From the NCBI GenBank assembly GCA_019752015.1, contig JAIEMQ010000063.1, positions 1-46,385 on the forward strand: a DNA stretch of 46,385 nt. Direction: 5' to 3'. The position numbers were made by a program, and so were the translations under genes. The DNA is from Cyanobacteriota bacterium. Lineage in GTDB: Bacteria; Acidobacteriota; Vicinamibacteria; Vicinamibacterales; UBA2999. The notes under the pieces are model-generated. The model worked only from the letters and a program-made list of their open reading frames with translations, was not told the origin of the DNA and ran no database searches. Of the stretch, positions 18,438-27,654 are shown piece after piece (the first letter of the stretch is position 1; each line of letters starts with the position of its first letter).

Positions 18438-19418
18438 CTACGTCTCCTCTCCGTCAGAAGGATTTGGGTACCGGCTGAGCGAAGAGAAGTGGGTGCGCAG
18501 ACGGAGCTGCAGATCCGGGCCGCGCTCGCGGTCGCGATAGGGACCGTGGGCGCCGGGGTCGCCGGGCATGGTCTCGAACAGGATGTCCTGCTGCTGATCG
18601 TTCGGTTTGTCCAGGAACTGCGGATCCCACGCGGCCTTCGCCAGGTAGCGGTCCAGGACGCCGGGGATGAATTTCTGGCCCCACACGGCCTGAAGCGTGG
18701 GACCGCCGACCAGCATCTCACGCGGTGCGTGCCTGGCGGCCCAGAGGATCGCTTCGGCAATGGTCTCGGGGCTGAACAACGGCGGCACGGGTTGCTGCTG
18801 CTTCGGCATTTTGTTGCGCTGGCGTTCGGACTGGGGCGTGTTCACGGCCGGCAGATGCACGTGTGTGAGCCGCACGTGGCTACCGTCGTGAATCAGCTCG
18901 CTACGGAGCGAGTCGGTAAAGCCGCGGACCGCAGCCTTGGCGGCGCAGTACGCGCTTTGCAGCGGAATCGAGCGATATGCCAACGCCGATCCGACCTGAA
19001 CGATGGTGCCTCCGTCGCGCGGCAACATGCGCCGCAACGCAGCCAGGGTGCCGTGGACATAACCCAGATAGGTCACGTCGGTCACGCGACGGTACTCTGC
19101 GGCCGTGGTGTCCGTCACTCGCGCCAGCACTGTCGCCATGGCGACGTTGACCCACGTGTCGATACGGCCCCAGCGTTCCTCGACAGCGGCAGCGGCGCGC
19201 TCAACAGCGTCCGCATCCGCGACGTCGGTCGGCAGCACCAGCGCATGGCCGCCAGTCTGCCGAATCTCTTCTGCCGCCGCAGCGAGGGCGTCAGAGTTGC
19301 GCGCCAGCAGCGCCACCTTCGCGCGCTGCGCGCCGAATGCCCGGGCGACCGCGCGGCCGACCCCGCTCGATGCGCCAGTCACCACAATCACTTGCTCCCT
19401 CGACGTTGGCGGCGCCAT
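18438..19418 (-). CDS. Short-chain dehydrogenase/reductase with C-terminal extension
   Basis: A 326-residue classical SDR: NAD(P)-binding TGASSGVGRAVARAF at about residues 14-28, ALVLPTDVADADAV, catalytic Ser in VQVGSALAYRS and YxxxK in QSAYCAAKAAVRG. The usual NNAG is replaced by NVAM, as in related SDRs. After the Rossmann domain there is an extension of about 80 residues (GGPTLQAVWGQKFIPGVLDR onward), as in a common group annotated only as 'SDR family oxidoreductase'. Substrate unknown. GGAGG precedes ATG 19418 by about 9 nt. It lies 96 nt downstream of nuoN and may be read through from the nuo-like operon. Confidence 0.88.
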   Translation of the reverse strand: MAPPTSREQVIVVTGASSGVGRAVARAFGAQRAKVALLARNSDALAAAAEEIRQTGGHALVLPTDVADADAVERAAAAVEERWGRIDTWVNVAMATVLARVTDTTAAEYRRVTDVTYLGYVHGTLAALRRMLPRDGGTIVQVGSALAYRSIPLQSAYCAAKAAVRGFTDSLRSELIHDGSHVRLTHVHLPAVNTPQSERQRNKMPKQQQPVPPLFSPETIAEAILWAARHAPREMLVGGPTLQAVWGQKFIPGVLDRYLAKAAWDPQFLDKPNDQQQDILFETMPGDPGAHGPYRDRERGPDLQLRLRTHFSSLSRYPNPSDGEET

Positions 19419-19514
19419 CAGTCCTGCCTCCTTGTGCGCAATCCCATGCCGGCGACTTCGACTCCTCCTTTCGGATGAAAGCGAGACACCGTGGTTCGGG
19501 TCAAGCTTACTTGT

Positions 19515-20963
19515 TCAGTCTGGCAACAACCGGACCGCACGAAAGACGGCGAACAACGGCTGAGCCCAGATGCCAAACACCACGAGCGCTGTGGCAGTCG
19601 CTGCGATCGATACCGCAGCCCACGATCCAAACGTCGGCAGCGGTTCTTGCCGCTGCTCAGACTCAGCCGGCCCAAAGTACGCGGGCCCGAGCATGCGCGC
19701 ATAATAAAAGAGCGAGACCACGGTGTTGATCGCCGCCACAACAGCCAGCCAGCTGTAGCCTGCGTCGATGGTGGCGCCGAACAAGGCCAGCTTCGCCGCA
19801 AATCCTGCCAGCGGCGGGATACCGACAAACGACAGGAAGCTCGCAACGAGGGCCAGCGCGAGCAACGGATGGCCGGCGGCCAAGCCCGTATAGCGCTGGC
19901 GGCTGGCCTCGCCACGCAGCTCCACCACCACACCGAATGCCGCAAGGTTGGCGCAAGCGTAGGCCACTAGGAAATAGAGAAGAGACGGGATGGCCAGATC
20001 ACTGCGGCCAACCGCCACGATCGCCATCAGCCCGTACCCGGTCTGCGACACCGCTGACCACCCGAGGAGCCGGCGCACATCGTCTTGCCACAGCGCCGTG
20101 ACGTTACCGAGCGTCATCGTGGCGGCGGCGATCACGGCGATGAGCGGGCGCCACCCGACACTACTCTCCGGCAAAACCATGACCAGTCGCGCCAGCACGA
20201 TCAGTGCGGCAACTTTCGACGCGGTGGTAATAAACGCGGCCACCGGCGCAGGCGCGCCATCCGCAGCGTCCGGCACCCAGGCGTGCGCGGGAACCGCTCC
20301 CATCTTGAATGCCAGGCCAACGACCATCAGGCCGGTCGCCGCCACCAGCGGCAGTGAGTGTGCGGCGTCGAGGCCTGCCAGCAGCCCCGACAGGGTGGTC
20401 GTGGCGGCGAGGCCGAACATCAGGACGACGCCATACACCATAGCTCCATTTGCCAGTGCGCCTAGCAGGTAATACTTGATCGCGGCTTCGGACGCGCGTC
20501 GCGATCGCCGGTGATAGGCGATCAGGACGGAACCTGTTGCGGACGACAGCAGCACGCCAAGGGTAATCTGCATGAGATCCGCGGCGCCCGCGAGCAGCAT
20601 CGCGCCGAGCGCGGAGAGCAGGAGCAGCGTGTAGTACTCACCGTGCCGAGGGTCCCGGGCAAACCAGTCGACGGACAGCGCGATGGTGACGGCCGTGACG
20701 CCCAGAATGATGAGCTTTGCCCACAAGGCGGCACCATCGACCGCGTAAGTCGCGGCGAATGTCAGACGCTGACTGCCCTGGAGCAAAGGAACGGTCGCCA
20801 TCACGGTCGCGCCGACACTCCCAAGCGCCAGTGCTGCAGCCCACGCCTGAACACGCTGCGGAGTAAAGAGCGCAAACACCAGGGTGCTCACAGCGCCGCC
20901 CAGAAGAATGAGCTCAGGGAGCACGTCGGCGATGGGTAGGGCGCCCATGTTACTCATGCGCAC
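19515..20963 (-). CDS. nuoN: Complex I-like antiporter subunit NuoN
   Basis: A 482-residue membrane protein with about 14 helices, homologous to NuoN. The mid-membrane Lys of TM7 is in AFKMGAVPAHAWVPD, a further Lys in ITTASKVAALIVLARL, and the TM12 Lys in GFAAKLALFG. The usual TM5 Glu is missing: the corresponding helix reads ITLGVLLSSATGSVLIA. It is the last of the nuo-like genes and is separated from nuoM by 2 nt. GTG 20963 is the first in-frame start after the nuoM stop; ATG 20957 is an alternative. Confidence 0.88.
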   Translation of the reverse strand: MRMSNMGALPIADVLPELILLGGAVSTLVFALFTPQRVQAWAAALALGSVGATVMATVPLLQGSQRLTFAATYAVDGAALWAKLIILGVTAVTIALSVDWFARDPRHGEYYTLLLLSALGAMLLAGAADLMQITLGVLLSSATGSVLIAYHRRSRRASEAAIKYYLLGALANGAMVYGVVLMFGLAATTTLSGLLAGLDAAHSLPLVAATGLMVVGLAFKMGAVPAHAWVPDAADGAPAPVAAFITTASKVAALIVLARLVMVLPESSVGWRPLIAVIAAATMTLGNVTALWQDDVRRLLGWSAVSQTGYGLMAIVAVGRSDLAIPSLLYFLVAYACANLAAFGVVVELRGEASRQRYTGLAAGHPLLALALVASFLSFVGIPPLAGFAAKLALFGATIDAGYSWLAVVAAINTVVSLFYYARMLGPAYFGPAESEQRQEPLPTFGSWAAVSIAATATALVVFGIWAQPLFAVFRAVRLLPD

Positions 20964-20965
20964 AT

Positions 20966-22447
20966 TCAGCGACCGATAAACGGACGGACACCGGCCTCGA
21001 TGACCGCGAGCAGCGGAGCCGGCGCCACGCCGATAGCGACGACAAACAGCAGTAACGCGGTGAGCGAGACGAGTTCCACCGCGCTCAGATCACCCCATCC
21101 GCTCCACCGCTCAGGCAGCTCACCGAAGAACACGCGCTGAAGCAGGTGGAGGAACAACGCCGCCGTGATGATGATGCCGAGAAGGCCAACGGCGGCCAGC
21201 CACGGATACAGGGCGAATGTGCCGATGAAGATCTGAAACTCCGCGACGAAGCCGGCGAGCCCGGGAAGGCCGAGGCTCGCGAAGGCGGCGAGGGCCGTCA
21301 GGCCGGTGAGTGCGGGAGCACGCCGCGCCAAGCCCCCGAATTCCCCAACCTCGTAAGTCTGAGCCCGCTGCCAGATTGAGCCCGCGATGAGAAACAGCGC
21401 CCCTGTGATCAGCCCGTGTGCGACCATTTCCACCGTCGCGCCGACGAGCGCGAGCGTGCGCGCATTCTCGTGGCCGGAGACCACCGCACCCGCGGCCGCG
21501 ATGCCGAGGACCGTGTAACCCATGTGGTTGACGCTCGTGTAGGCAATGCGCCGCTTGATGTTCGGTTGCGCGAGCGCCACCAGCGCGCCGTAGACGATGC
21601 TCACCACCGCGAGAATGGCCAGCGGTAGCGCAAATCGCTGGAACGTGTTGGGCATCATCGCGAGCAGGATGCGGATGAATCCGTACGTGCCCATCTTGAG
21701 CAACACGCCGGCGAGAATGGTTGACACGGGTGCCGGTGCGTCAACATGCGCGGGCGGCAGCCACGTGTGGAACGGCACGAGCGGCGCCTTGATGGCGAAA
21801 CCCAGGGCAAATCCTGCGAAAGCCAGCGATGCGGCAAGGCTTCCGTCATCGAGAGGGCGCCGGGCGATCAGTTGCGCCATATCGAACGTGCGCGGCTCAC
21901 TGCTGAGATACAGCGCCAGTACGGCCAGCAGCAGCGCCAGAGATCCGGCGAGTGTGTACAGGAAGAACTTGAGAGCCGCCCGGCGGGCGGGTTCGCCATG
22001 ACCCCAGATACCGATCAGGAAGTACATGCCCACCAGACTCAGATCCCAGAAGACATAGAACAGCAGCAGGTCGAGCGCGAGAAATACACCCAACGAGACA
22101 CTTTCCAGAAACAGAAACAAGGCGAAGTAAGCCTTGGGCTGGCCGCGGAGATCGACCGGGTACGCAATGGCGGCGACGAACAACAGGCTCGTCATCGCGA
22201 CGAGCGGCAGCGAGATGCCGTCCAGACCGACGGTGTAGGCGGCACCGAGCGTCGGAATCCACGCCACCGTTTCAACCTGGTCGAATCCCGCCGCCCCATC
22301 GAAGAGAAACCAGGCGCGCGCTGAAATCACCAGCGGCACCGCAGCGACCGCCGTCGCGAGCATCCTGAGCAGACGCTCGCGCCCTCGGGGCAAGAGCATC
22401 ACGAGCAGCGCACCAAGTAAGGGGACGACGATGGCAGTTGTGAGCAC
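20966..22447 (-). CDS. nuoM: Complex I-like antiporter subunit NuoM
   Basis: A 493-residue proton-translocating membrane subunit. Conserved landmarks are FAIKAPLVPFHTWLPPAHVD (TM7 Lys), LLKMGTYGFIRI (TM8 Lys), VNHMGYTVLGI and GFVAEFQIFIGTF (TM12 Glu). The TM5 position that is normally Glu is Asp here (FWDLSLVGMYFLIGIWG). GTG 22447 has GGAG 7 nt upstream and starts 3 nt after nuoL. Charge conservation suggests that the channel still conducts protons. Confidence 0.92.
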   Translation of the reverse strand: MLTTAIVVPLLGALLVMLLPRGRERLLRMLATAVAAVPLVISARAWFLFDGAAGFDQVETVAWIPTLGAAYTVGLDGISLPLVAMTSLLFVAAIAYPVDLRGQPKAYFALFLFLESVSLGVFLALDLLLFYVFWDLSLVGMYFLIGIWGHGEPARRAALKFFLYTLAGSLALLLAVLALYLSSEPRTFDMAQLIARRPLDDGSLAASLAFAGFALGFAIKAPLVPFHTWLPPAHVDAPAPVSTILAGVLLKMGTYGFIRILLAMMPNTFQRFALPLAILAVVSIVYGALVALAQPNIKRRIAYTSVNHMGYTVLGIAAAGAVVSGHENARTLALVGATVEMVAHGLITGALFLIAGSIWQRAQTYEVGEFGGLARRAPALTGLTALAAFASLGLPGLAGFVAEFQIFIGTFALYPWLAAVGLLGIIITAALFLHLLQRVFFGELPERWSGWGDLSAVELVSLTALLLFVVAIGVAPAPLLAVIEAGVRPFIGR

Positions 22448-22450
22448 GGA

Positions 22451-24451
22451 TTATCTCCAGAAGGCAGCAACGCCAATGAGGCCGAGCGATCCAATGGTGA
22501 GAATAAGGTAGTAATCGTGCGCGAGACCGGTCTGGAGTCGACGACTGTGCCGGCCCGCCCTGCCGACGTCATCAGCGACGCCCTCAACCACGGTATCGAG
22601 ACGCTCGTCATCGGCGGAGCTCGAAGCATCCGCGACGCGGCTGAACGCACGCGCCAGCCACTCAACGGCACGGTCAATAACACGATCGTCGGCCGTACGC
22701 GAGGTGCCCGCCATGACGCTCGTTACATCGGCGACCGTGGTGCCAATCCTTTCGAACATGAGCTCGGCGCGCCAGGCTGCCAGGCGGGAGATCAGCGCCG
22801 CGGTCCGCGTCGCTGTACGAATCCCCGCGTCGACGACGCGGTCGTCGAATTTCGCCAGCGCGATGCTCAGTCGCAGCGCAGGAGTGACGACCAGGCGTGT
22901 TGCCAGCATTGGAAGTCCGAACCAGCCCGCGGCGAAGTTGCGTTGTTTGTCGGGTAAGCCAAGATCAAGGAGGATGCCACGCCTCCAGAGGAGCCAGCAC
23001 GTGCCGCCCGCTGCAGTAGTTGTGATCAGTGAGAACAGCACGAGCCTGGCAGCCTCAGTCGGCAACGTCTGATCGGTAATCTGCTCGAACCACCGTGCGG
23101 CGCCTGGCAGCCACAGAAGTCCGAGCAACACCGAAACGCCAGCCAGAAACGTCAGACTCCATCGTTCGAGCCGCGTCGGCTGGTGGACAGCGGCGGATGG
23201 CCCCGGACCAAAGGCGAGGAGATACAGGCGACCGGCGTAGAGCGTGCTCAAGAAGCCGGCGCTGATCAGCCCCGAGATCAGCCATGGGCCGCCGAACCGG
23301 GCCTGCGTCGCCGCTGCAAGCACTTGTTCTTTGGAGTAAGCCCCGCCGAGTGGGGGAACCGCGGCGAGTGCCAGCGCCCCGATCGCGAAGAGACGCGCGA
23401 CATGCGGGAGCGCAGTGCCAAGCCGATGCCGCGCCAGATCACCTGTGCCGGCCGCGTGCACTGCGACCCCCGCCCCGAGGAAGAGCAACGCCTTGAACGC
23501 CGCGTGTGTCACCAAATGGAGGCCCGCCGCTGCTGTAAAGCCGGCGCCCACAGCGACGAACATGAGCCCGTATTGAGCCGATGTCGACGCCGCGAGCGCC
23601 TTCTTGAGATCCGATTGCAGTGATGCCACCACCCCGCCTGCGAGCGCGGTTGCGAGTCCCAGCCATGCCACCGTCGGGTGAAACCAGCCGGTTGGCGCAA
23701 GTACTGGCGCGAGCCGCGCCAGAAGAAACGCACCGGCGGCCACCATCGTCGCCGAATGAAGCAGCGCAGACGCAGCAGTGGGACCGGCCATCGCAGAAAA
23801 GAGCCACGGCGAAAACGGCAGTTGTGCGGACTTCGCCGCCGCAGCCAGCAGCACGCCGGCTGCCACGACGTGAAGGGCCGAACGGTCGGCGTTCACCAGT
23901 GCATCGAACCGGACAGAGCCGGTGGCTGCGACGCTGGCCGCCGCCGCGAGGTACAAGCCGAGGTCGCCAGTGCGAGTGGTGATGAACGCGTTCAGCGCCG
24001 CGCGCGGACGCGCCGGATCACGCCACTCAAACGCAATCAGCGCCCAGGAGCACGCACCAACGAGCTCCCACGCGATGAGCAGGGTGAGCAAGTCTCCGGC
24101 GACGGCGAGCAGTTCCATAGCCCCTGTGAATACCAGCAGCAGTGCCAACAGCCGGGAGTCGCTGGGGTTCGAACGTGAGGACGCGCTTGCATACGCGACG
24201 ACCGGGAGGGCAATCACCGGGATCAGCACGATCAGCACGCGGTTGAGGCCGTTGACGGCGAGCTGTAGCTCGAAGCGCGGCCCCCACCACGACCAGTCGA
24301 TAACGGGCTGCACGGCGGCGGCCCACAAGGCGACCGTAAACACAACAACGAGCGGAGCGACGGCCAGCCATGGCAGCAGAGCTCGCCGGCGGATTATCAG
24401 CATTGCGGCGGCTCCGCCCCACGGCACCAGCGGCAACAGCCAGATCATCAT
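22451..24451 (-). CDS. nuoL: Complex I-like antiporter subunit NuoL
   Basis: A 666-residue subunit. It keeps the TM5 Glu (IAWELVGACSWALIAFEW), the TM7 Lys (AKSAQLPFSPWLFSAMAG), the TM8 Lys pair (SDLKKALAASTSAQYG) and the TM12 Lys (GGAYSKEQVLAA). It has the long C-terminal part of NuoL, including a polar, charged amphipathic stretch (about 540-630) and a last membrane helix (LILTIGSLGLIGVAAFW), so it belongs to a complex-I-type and not a simple Mrp-type assembly. The ATG overlaps the nuoK stop by 4 nt. Confidence 0.92.
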   Translation of the reverse strand: MMIWLLPLVPWGGAAAMLIIRRRALLPWLAVAPLVVVFTVALWAAAVQPVIDWSWWGPRFELQLAVNGLNRVLIVLIPVIALPVVAYASASSRSNPSDSRLLALLLVFTGAMELLAVAGDLLTLLIAWELVGACSWALIAFEWRDPARPRAALNAFITTRTGDLGLYLAAAASVAATGSVRFDALVNADRSALHVVAAGVLLAAAAKSAQLPFSPWLFSAMAGPTAASALLHSATMVAAGAFLLARLAPVLAPTGWFHPTVAWLGLATALAGGVVASLQSDLKKALAASTSAQYGLMFVAVGAGFTAAAGLHLVTHAAFKALLFLGAGVAVHAAGTGDLARHRLGTALPHVARLFAIGALALAAVPPLGGAYSKEQVLAAATQARFGGPWLISGLISAGFLSTLYAGRLYLLAFGPGPSAAVHQPTRLERWSLTFLAGVSVLLGLLWLPGAARWFEQITDQTLPTEAARLVLFSLITTTAAGGTCWLLWRRGILLDLGLPDKQRNFAAGWFGLPMLATRLVVTPALRLSIALAKFDDRVVDAGIRTATRTAALISRLAAWRAELMFERIGTTVADVTSVMAGTSRTADDRVIDRAVEWLARAFSRVADASSSADDERLDTVVEGVADDVGRAGRHSRRLQTGLAHDYYLILTIGSLGLIGVAAFWR

Positions 24452-24753
24452 CCGCGCAGAGTCTTGAGCTTCTCGGTAATGTCGGCCTTGCGGATGCGAT
24501 AGACGTTGACGACGAGCGCGAAGCCGATGGCCATTTCGACCGCCATCACCGTCACGAGCACGATGGCGAGGAGCTGCCCTTTGGGCGTTCCGCCGGCCGC
24601 CATGGCCCACAGCGTACCCGTTGCCAGAATGGCGCCGCTCAGCATCAACTCGAGCCCCATCATGATCATGACGAACGACTGCTGACTGAGAGCGCCGTAG
24701 ACGCCGATGCCAAACAATGCGGCAGCAACAAGGAGTAAGGTTTCCACCGTCAT
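24448..24753 (-). CDS. nuoK: Complex I-like subunit NuoK
   Basis: A 101-residue three-helix protein. Both membrane Glu residues of the E-channel are present: one in MMGLELMLSGAIL (about residue 35) and one in AVEMAIGFALVVNVYR (about residue 73). The canonical NuoK ends with a similar basic tail. It overlaps nuoJ upstream and nuoL downstream by 4 nt each. Confidence 0.92.
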   Translation of the reverse strand: MTVETLLLVAAALFGIGVYGALSQQSFVMIMMGLELMLSGAILATGTLWAMAAGGTPKGQLLAIVLVTVMAVEMAIGFALVVNVYRIRKADITEKLKTLRG

Positions 24754-25334
24754 GCGGACCCCTTCTCAGTGGAGGGCGGACCTTCACCCGCGTTCTGGGA
24801 GTTTTCGACCGCCGGCTCGATCGAGTCTTCGTCGGCCAACCCATACCGCCCGCGCCGGCTGGCAATGGCGAGGGCACCGATCATCGTTGCGAGGAGGGTG
24901 ACGCCAGCCGTCTGGAAGATCAGCATTGAGTCGTTCAGGAGCTCCATCCCGAGGCGAGCGGTCACGTCTCTCGTCGCGAACGAGACTCCCGCTGGAAAGC
25001 GTCCGAAGACACCGACCGCTCCCAATCCGAGAAAGGACAGGACACCGGCCGCAATCGCGGCGCGATGCTGATGAACCATGGTCATCGGATTCAACCCGGC
25101 CGGGTTCATCATGAACATCACCATGAAGACCGCCATGATGGTCATCTCCCCAGCGAGCATGAGCAGCAGCACGAGGCCGAGAAACTCTGCGCTGAGCAGA
25201 ACAAGGATGACCGCCACCGCGGCGAACGAGACCATGAGCCAGTACGCCGCACGCACCATGGAGTCGGTGCGGAAGACACGCCAGGCGCTCAGCACCGAAA
25301 TACCGGACATGATCCAAAAAAGAACATCGGTCAA
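24750..25334 (-). CDS. nuoJ: Complex I-like subunit NuoJ
   Basis: A 194-residue membrane protein with about five helices and a charged cytoplasmic tail (SIEPAVENSQNAGEG). It aligns with NuoJ by position and by FRTDSMVRAAYWLM and AEFLGLVLLLMLAGEMTIM. The TM3 segment that in ordinary NuoJ reads like YVGAIMVLFLF is replaced by MLAGEMTIMAVFMVMFMM, so the key Tyr region is altered although an acidic residue is present. Start is TTG 25334 with AGGAGG 8 nt upstream, overlapping the nuoH stop by 4 nt (TTGA). Confidence 0.85.
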   Translation of the reverse strand: MTDVLFWIMSGISVLSAWRVFRTDSMVRAAYWLMVSFAAVAVILVLLSAEFLGLVLLLMLAGEMTIMAVFMVMFMMNPAGLNPMTMVHQHRAAIAAGVLSFLGLGAVGVFGRFPAGVSFATRDVTARLGMELLNDSMLIFQTAGVTLLATMIGALAIASRRGRYGLADEDSIEPAVENSQNAGEGPPSTEKGSA

Positions 25335-26278
25335 GATCCGATCCTCCTGAGCGCGAGTATCCCGGAGAGGAACACATGCACCAGTGCGACGGGGATGAGG
25401 ACCACCCACGACACCACCACGAACCGCTCCAGTCGCACGCGCCCGAAGAGGTGCTTCGCGACGACCATCAGCGCGATCAGCAGCAGCGTCTTGAGCGCCA
25501 TCCAGACCGATCCCGGTAACCAGGGCCCGAGCCAGCCCCCGAGGAACACCGCCGCGCCCATGGCGCTCACGGCGACCAGCACCGCAGCCTGAGCCGCGCG
25601 CCACAACAGGAGCGCGGTCCCGGACAATTCCGCGACCGTACCGCCCGCCAGATCAATCCCGTCGGGAAGTCCAAGCGGACCCAGGAACGACACTCCCAAC
25701 GCGGCGATCAGATAGAGGGGTAGGCCGAGCGGCTGCCGCACGACGTTCCAGAGCGTGTCCTGCGAGCGAACGATATCAGCGACGTTCAGCGATTCGGCTG
25801 GGAGCGCCGCCGCGATCAGCACGAGCACGAGCGGCATCTCGAAGGACAGCGCCTGCGCGACGAATCGATAGCCGCCGATGAGCGGAAAGGTGGAGTTCGC
25901 CGACCAGCCGTTCAGGAATACAGCGACCATGACCATCGCCATCGTGGCGCCGAAATACACGATCCCTGAGCTGACCTCCAGCGCCACCGCTGGTGTGAGC
26001 GGGACGACGGCGAGCGCCGCTGCCGCGAGGGCGCCGAGGAGCGCCGGGGCAACAGCCCACGTTGCCGAGTCTGACCTCTCGGTATCGCTGCGCTGCTGAA
26101 GCAGCAACAGCGCGGCGTGCTGGAAAGGTCCGACCAGCGCCCGGGTGAGACGGAGCGGCTCGCCGGCAATGCTCCGACCAATGACTCGGTCGAGGACCAC
26201 CGTGCCATAGATTCCCAGCGTGAGCGCCAAACCGACGCTGGTGGTCGTCACGACCACCATGACGAGCCAATCGGTCAT
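25331..26278 (-). CDS. nuoH: Complex I-like subunit NuoH with degenerate quinone-site motifs
   Basis: A 315-residue eight-helix membrane protein. GWSANSTFPLIGGYRFVAQ and LSFEMPLVLVL match the most conserved NuoH segment (GW.SNSKYPLLGG...SYE.PL). Two quinone-site segments are strongly diverged. The N-terminal ERK..GRMQ.R.GPN loop is replaced by VLDRVIGRSIAGEPLRL, and the PFDLPEAE.ELV.G...EYSG loop by GLPDGIDLAGGTVAELSG. The gene overlaps the NuoB/D-like gene by 4 nt. The divergence suggests a subunit that still connects the membrane arm but does not bind quinone in the usual way. Confidence 0.85.
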   Translation of the reverse strand: MTDWLVMVVVTTTSVGLALTLGIYGTVVLDRVIGRSIAGEPLRLTRALVGPFQHAALLLLQQRSDTERSDSATWAVAPALLGALAAAALAVVPLTPAVALEVSSGIVYFGATMAMVMVAVFLNGWSANSTFPLIGGYRFVAQALSFEMPLVLVLIAAALPAESLNVADIVRSQDTLWNVVRQPLGLPLYLIAALGVSFLGPLGLPDGIDLAGGTVAELSGTALLLWRAAQAAVLVAVSAMGAAVFLGGWLGPWLPGSVWMALKTLLLIALMVVAKHLFGRVRLERFVVVSWVVLIPVALVHVFLSGILALRRIGS

Positions 26279-27654
26279 TCGTCGCGCTCCACCGCGGGCT
26301 TTCCGGATGTTGGCGTCTCCACTGGACTCGCCGCACGCGCCTCGCGCACATCCAGATCAAGGCTGACAATCGTCGTGACGGCATCTCCCCACTCCATCCC
26401 TCGAACGAGGCCGGGGAGCAGCGTCAGCAGCGCCGGGGTTGGCCCTGTTTCTGGGCGCAGCACACCGCGAGGCGACTCCACTGATCCGGCGCCACCGGCA
26501 GGTTGTGCCCCGGCGCGCGCTAGAGCCAGGCTCTGGATGACTTCGCCCAACCGCTGCCGCCAGCGCGCGCGGCAGTCTCCGTCGTTGTGCACAAGAGGCT
26601 CAAAGCCCAATTTGTCGTAGGCCGGATCGACGAGCCGCGAATCGTCGGAGAGACCGGCGGCCCGAGCGACGGGGCCGAGTCCGCGCCCGCTGAGCTGCTG
26701 TCGCTCAAGAATCCCCACGCCGGCCGTGCTCCAATCGAACGTCCGGATACGGTCCAGTAATCGCCGAAGCGCCAGGATGTCGCCCGCCTTGCCTGGCTCA
26801 AGTGCCGGCACGAACATCAGTACCCGCCGCCCGAGCGCCTCGAGGCCGTGGACCCGAAGCGCGTGTGCCAACCAGCGGAGATGATGGCGTGCGCGCGCCA
26901 GCTCGAGCTCGCCGACCGGGACGGGCTCCGTGAGCGCACGACGGAATGGATCCCTGAGGAGGTCGCCCTGTGACTCCCCTGAGGACAAAACGTTTCCCTG
27001 TGCGAACAGAGATTCCGCGATCGTCACCTCCTGCACCACATCGCCTTGCAAGCGCACGTCGAGGATGAGGCCGCTCGGAAAGGGCGGAAAGAACGGACCA
27101 ATCCGCATCGGGAGTTGGTCGAGCTCGAGGCCATCGCGATCCGGAGCGCGTTCGGCCATCGGCCGACCGTACGGCACCCCGCCCGTCATGCCCGTGCCGC
27201 CCTGGCCGTACGGGCCGACGCCGCGCCACGGCGCCGGCTCTTCGTCGGGAAGCAGCGCCTCGTCCGAAGCGTGTCGCTTCGTGAGTAGCGCACGCTGCAC
27301 CGTGCGGAGAGCCTCGAACAAGTCCTCCGACGGGCCGACAATGGTCGCGTGCGGAAAAAGGGTCGCATGCTCCGCTGTCATTACGGAGGGTCGCGACCAG
27401 ACTGTTGCCCGCGGGTGCGACATCATGGCGTGTACGCGCCGCGCGGAATCCTGCAGGGGAGCCGGCAAGAGACCGGCGACCCACAGCACATTTGCGGACC
27501 GCGGTGAATCGACCAGACAAATGTCGTCGCGCAGGCGCAGGTCGTCAATATTCGTTGGTGAGTTCACGCCCGCCAACGCGAACACACGTACCGGAGCGCG
27601 GCACGCCAGCGGTATCAGCAGCCGGCGGAGGCCCTCTGCAACAGCGTCCCTCAT
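26275..27654 (-). CDS. NuoB-NuoD-like fusion protein lacking Fe-S ligands
   Basis: A 459-residue soluble protein placed where nuoB-C-D would be. Residues about 1-125 align by eye with NuoB: LACRAPVRVFAL in place of LACCA..., LVDSPRSANVLWVAG in place of ASPRQADVLIVAG, then RRVHAMM, and ATIVGPSEDLFEALRTVQ in place of VPGCPPTAEALL. Of the four N2-cluster cysteines only C18 remains. From about 183, RIGPFFPPFPSGLILDVRLQG and GDVVQEVTIAE resemble the N-terminus of NuoD/hydrogenase large subunits (GP.HP...). The rest is Arg/Leu-rich helical sequence without the catalytic motifs. A Gly/Pro-rich linker joins the halves (about 143-165). It overlaps nuoA and nuoH by 4 nt. I infer a structural coupling subunit; function unknown. 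Confidence 0.7.
   Translation of the reverse strand: MRDAVAEGLRRLLIPLACRAPVRVFALAGVNSPTNIDDLRLRDDICLVDSPRSANVLWVAGLLPAPLQDSARRVHAMMSHPRATVWSRPSVMTAEHATLFPHATIVGPSEDLFEALRTVQRALLTKRHASDEALLPDEEPAPWRGVGPYGQGGTGMTGGVPYGRPMAERAPDRDGLELDQLPMRIGPFFPPFPSGLILDVRLQGDVVQEVTIAESLFAQGNVLSSGESQGDLLRDPFRRALTEPVPVGELELARARHHLRWLAHALRVHGLEALGRRVLMFVPALEPGKAGDILALRRLLDRIRTFDWSTAGVGILERQQLSGRGLGPVARAAGLSDDSRLVDPAYDKLGFEPLVHNDGDCRARWRQRLGEVIQSLALARAGAQPAGGAGSVESPRGVLRPETGPTPALLTLLPGLVRGMEWGDAVTTIVSLDLDVREARAASPVETPTSGKPAVERDE

Noticed and set aside
19515-24753. Mrp-type Na+/H+ antiporter operon
   Set aside because: NuoA, H and J homologues and the long NuoL C-terminal part are present; MrpE, F and G are absent.
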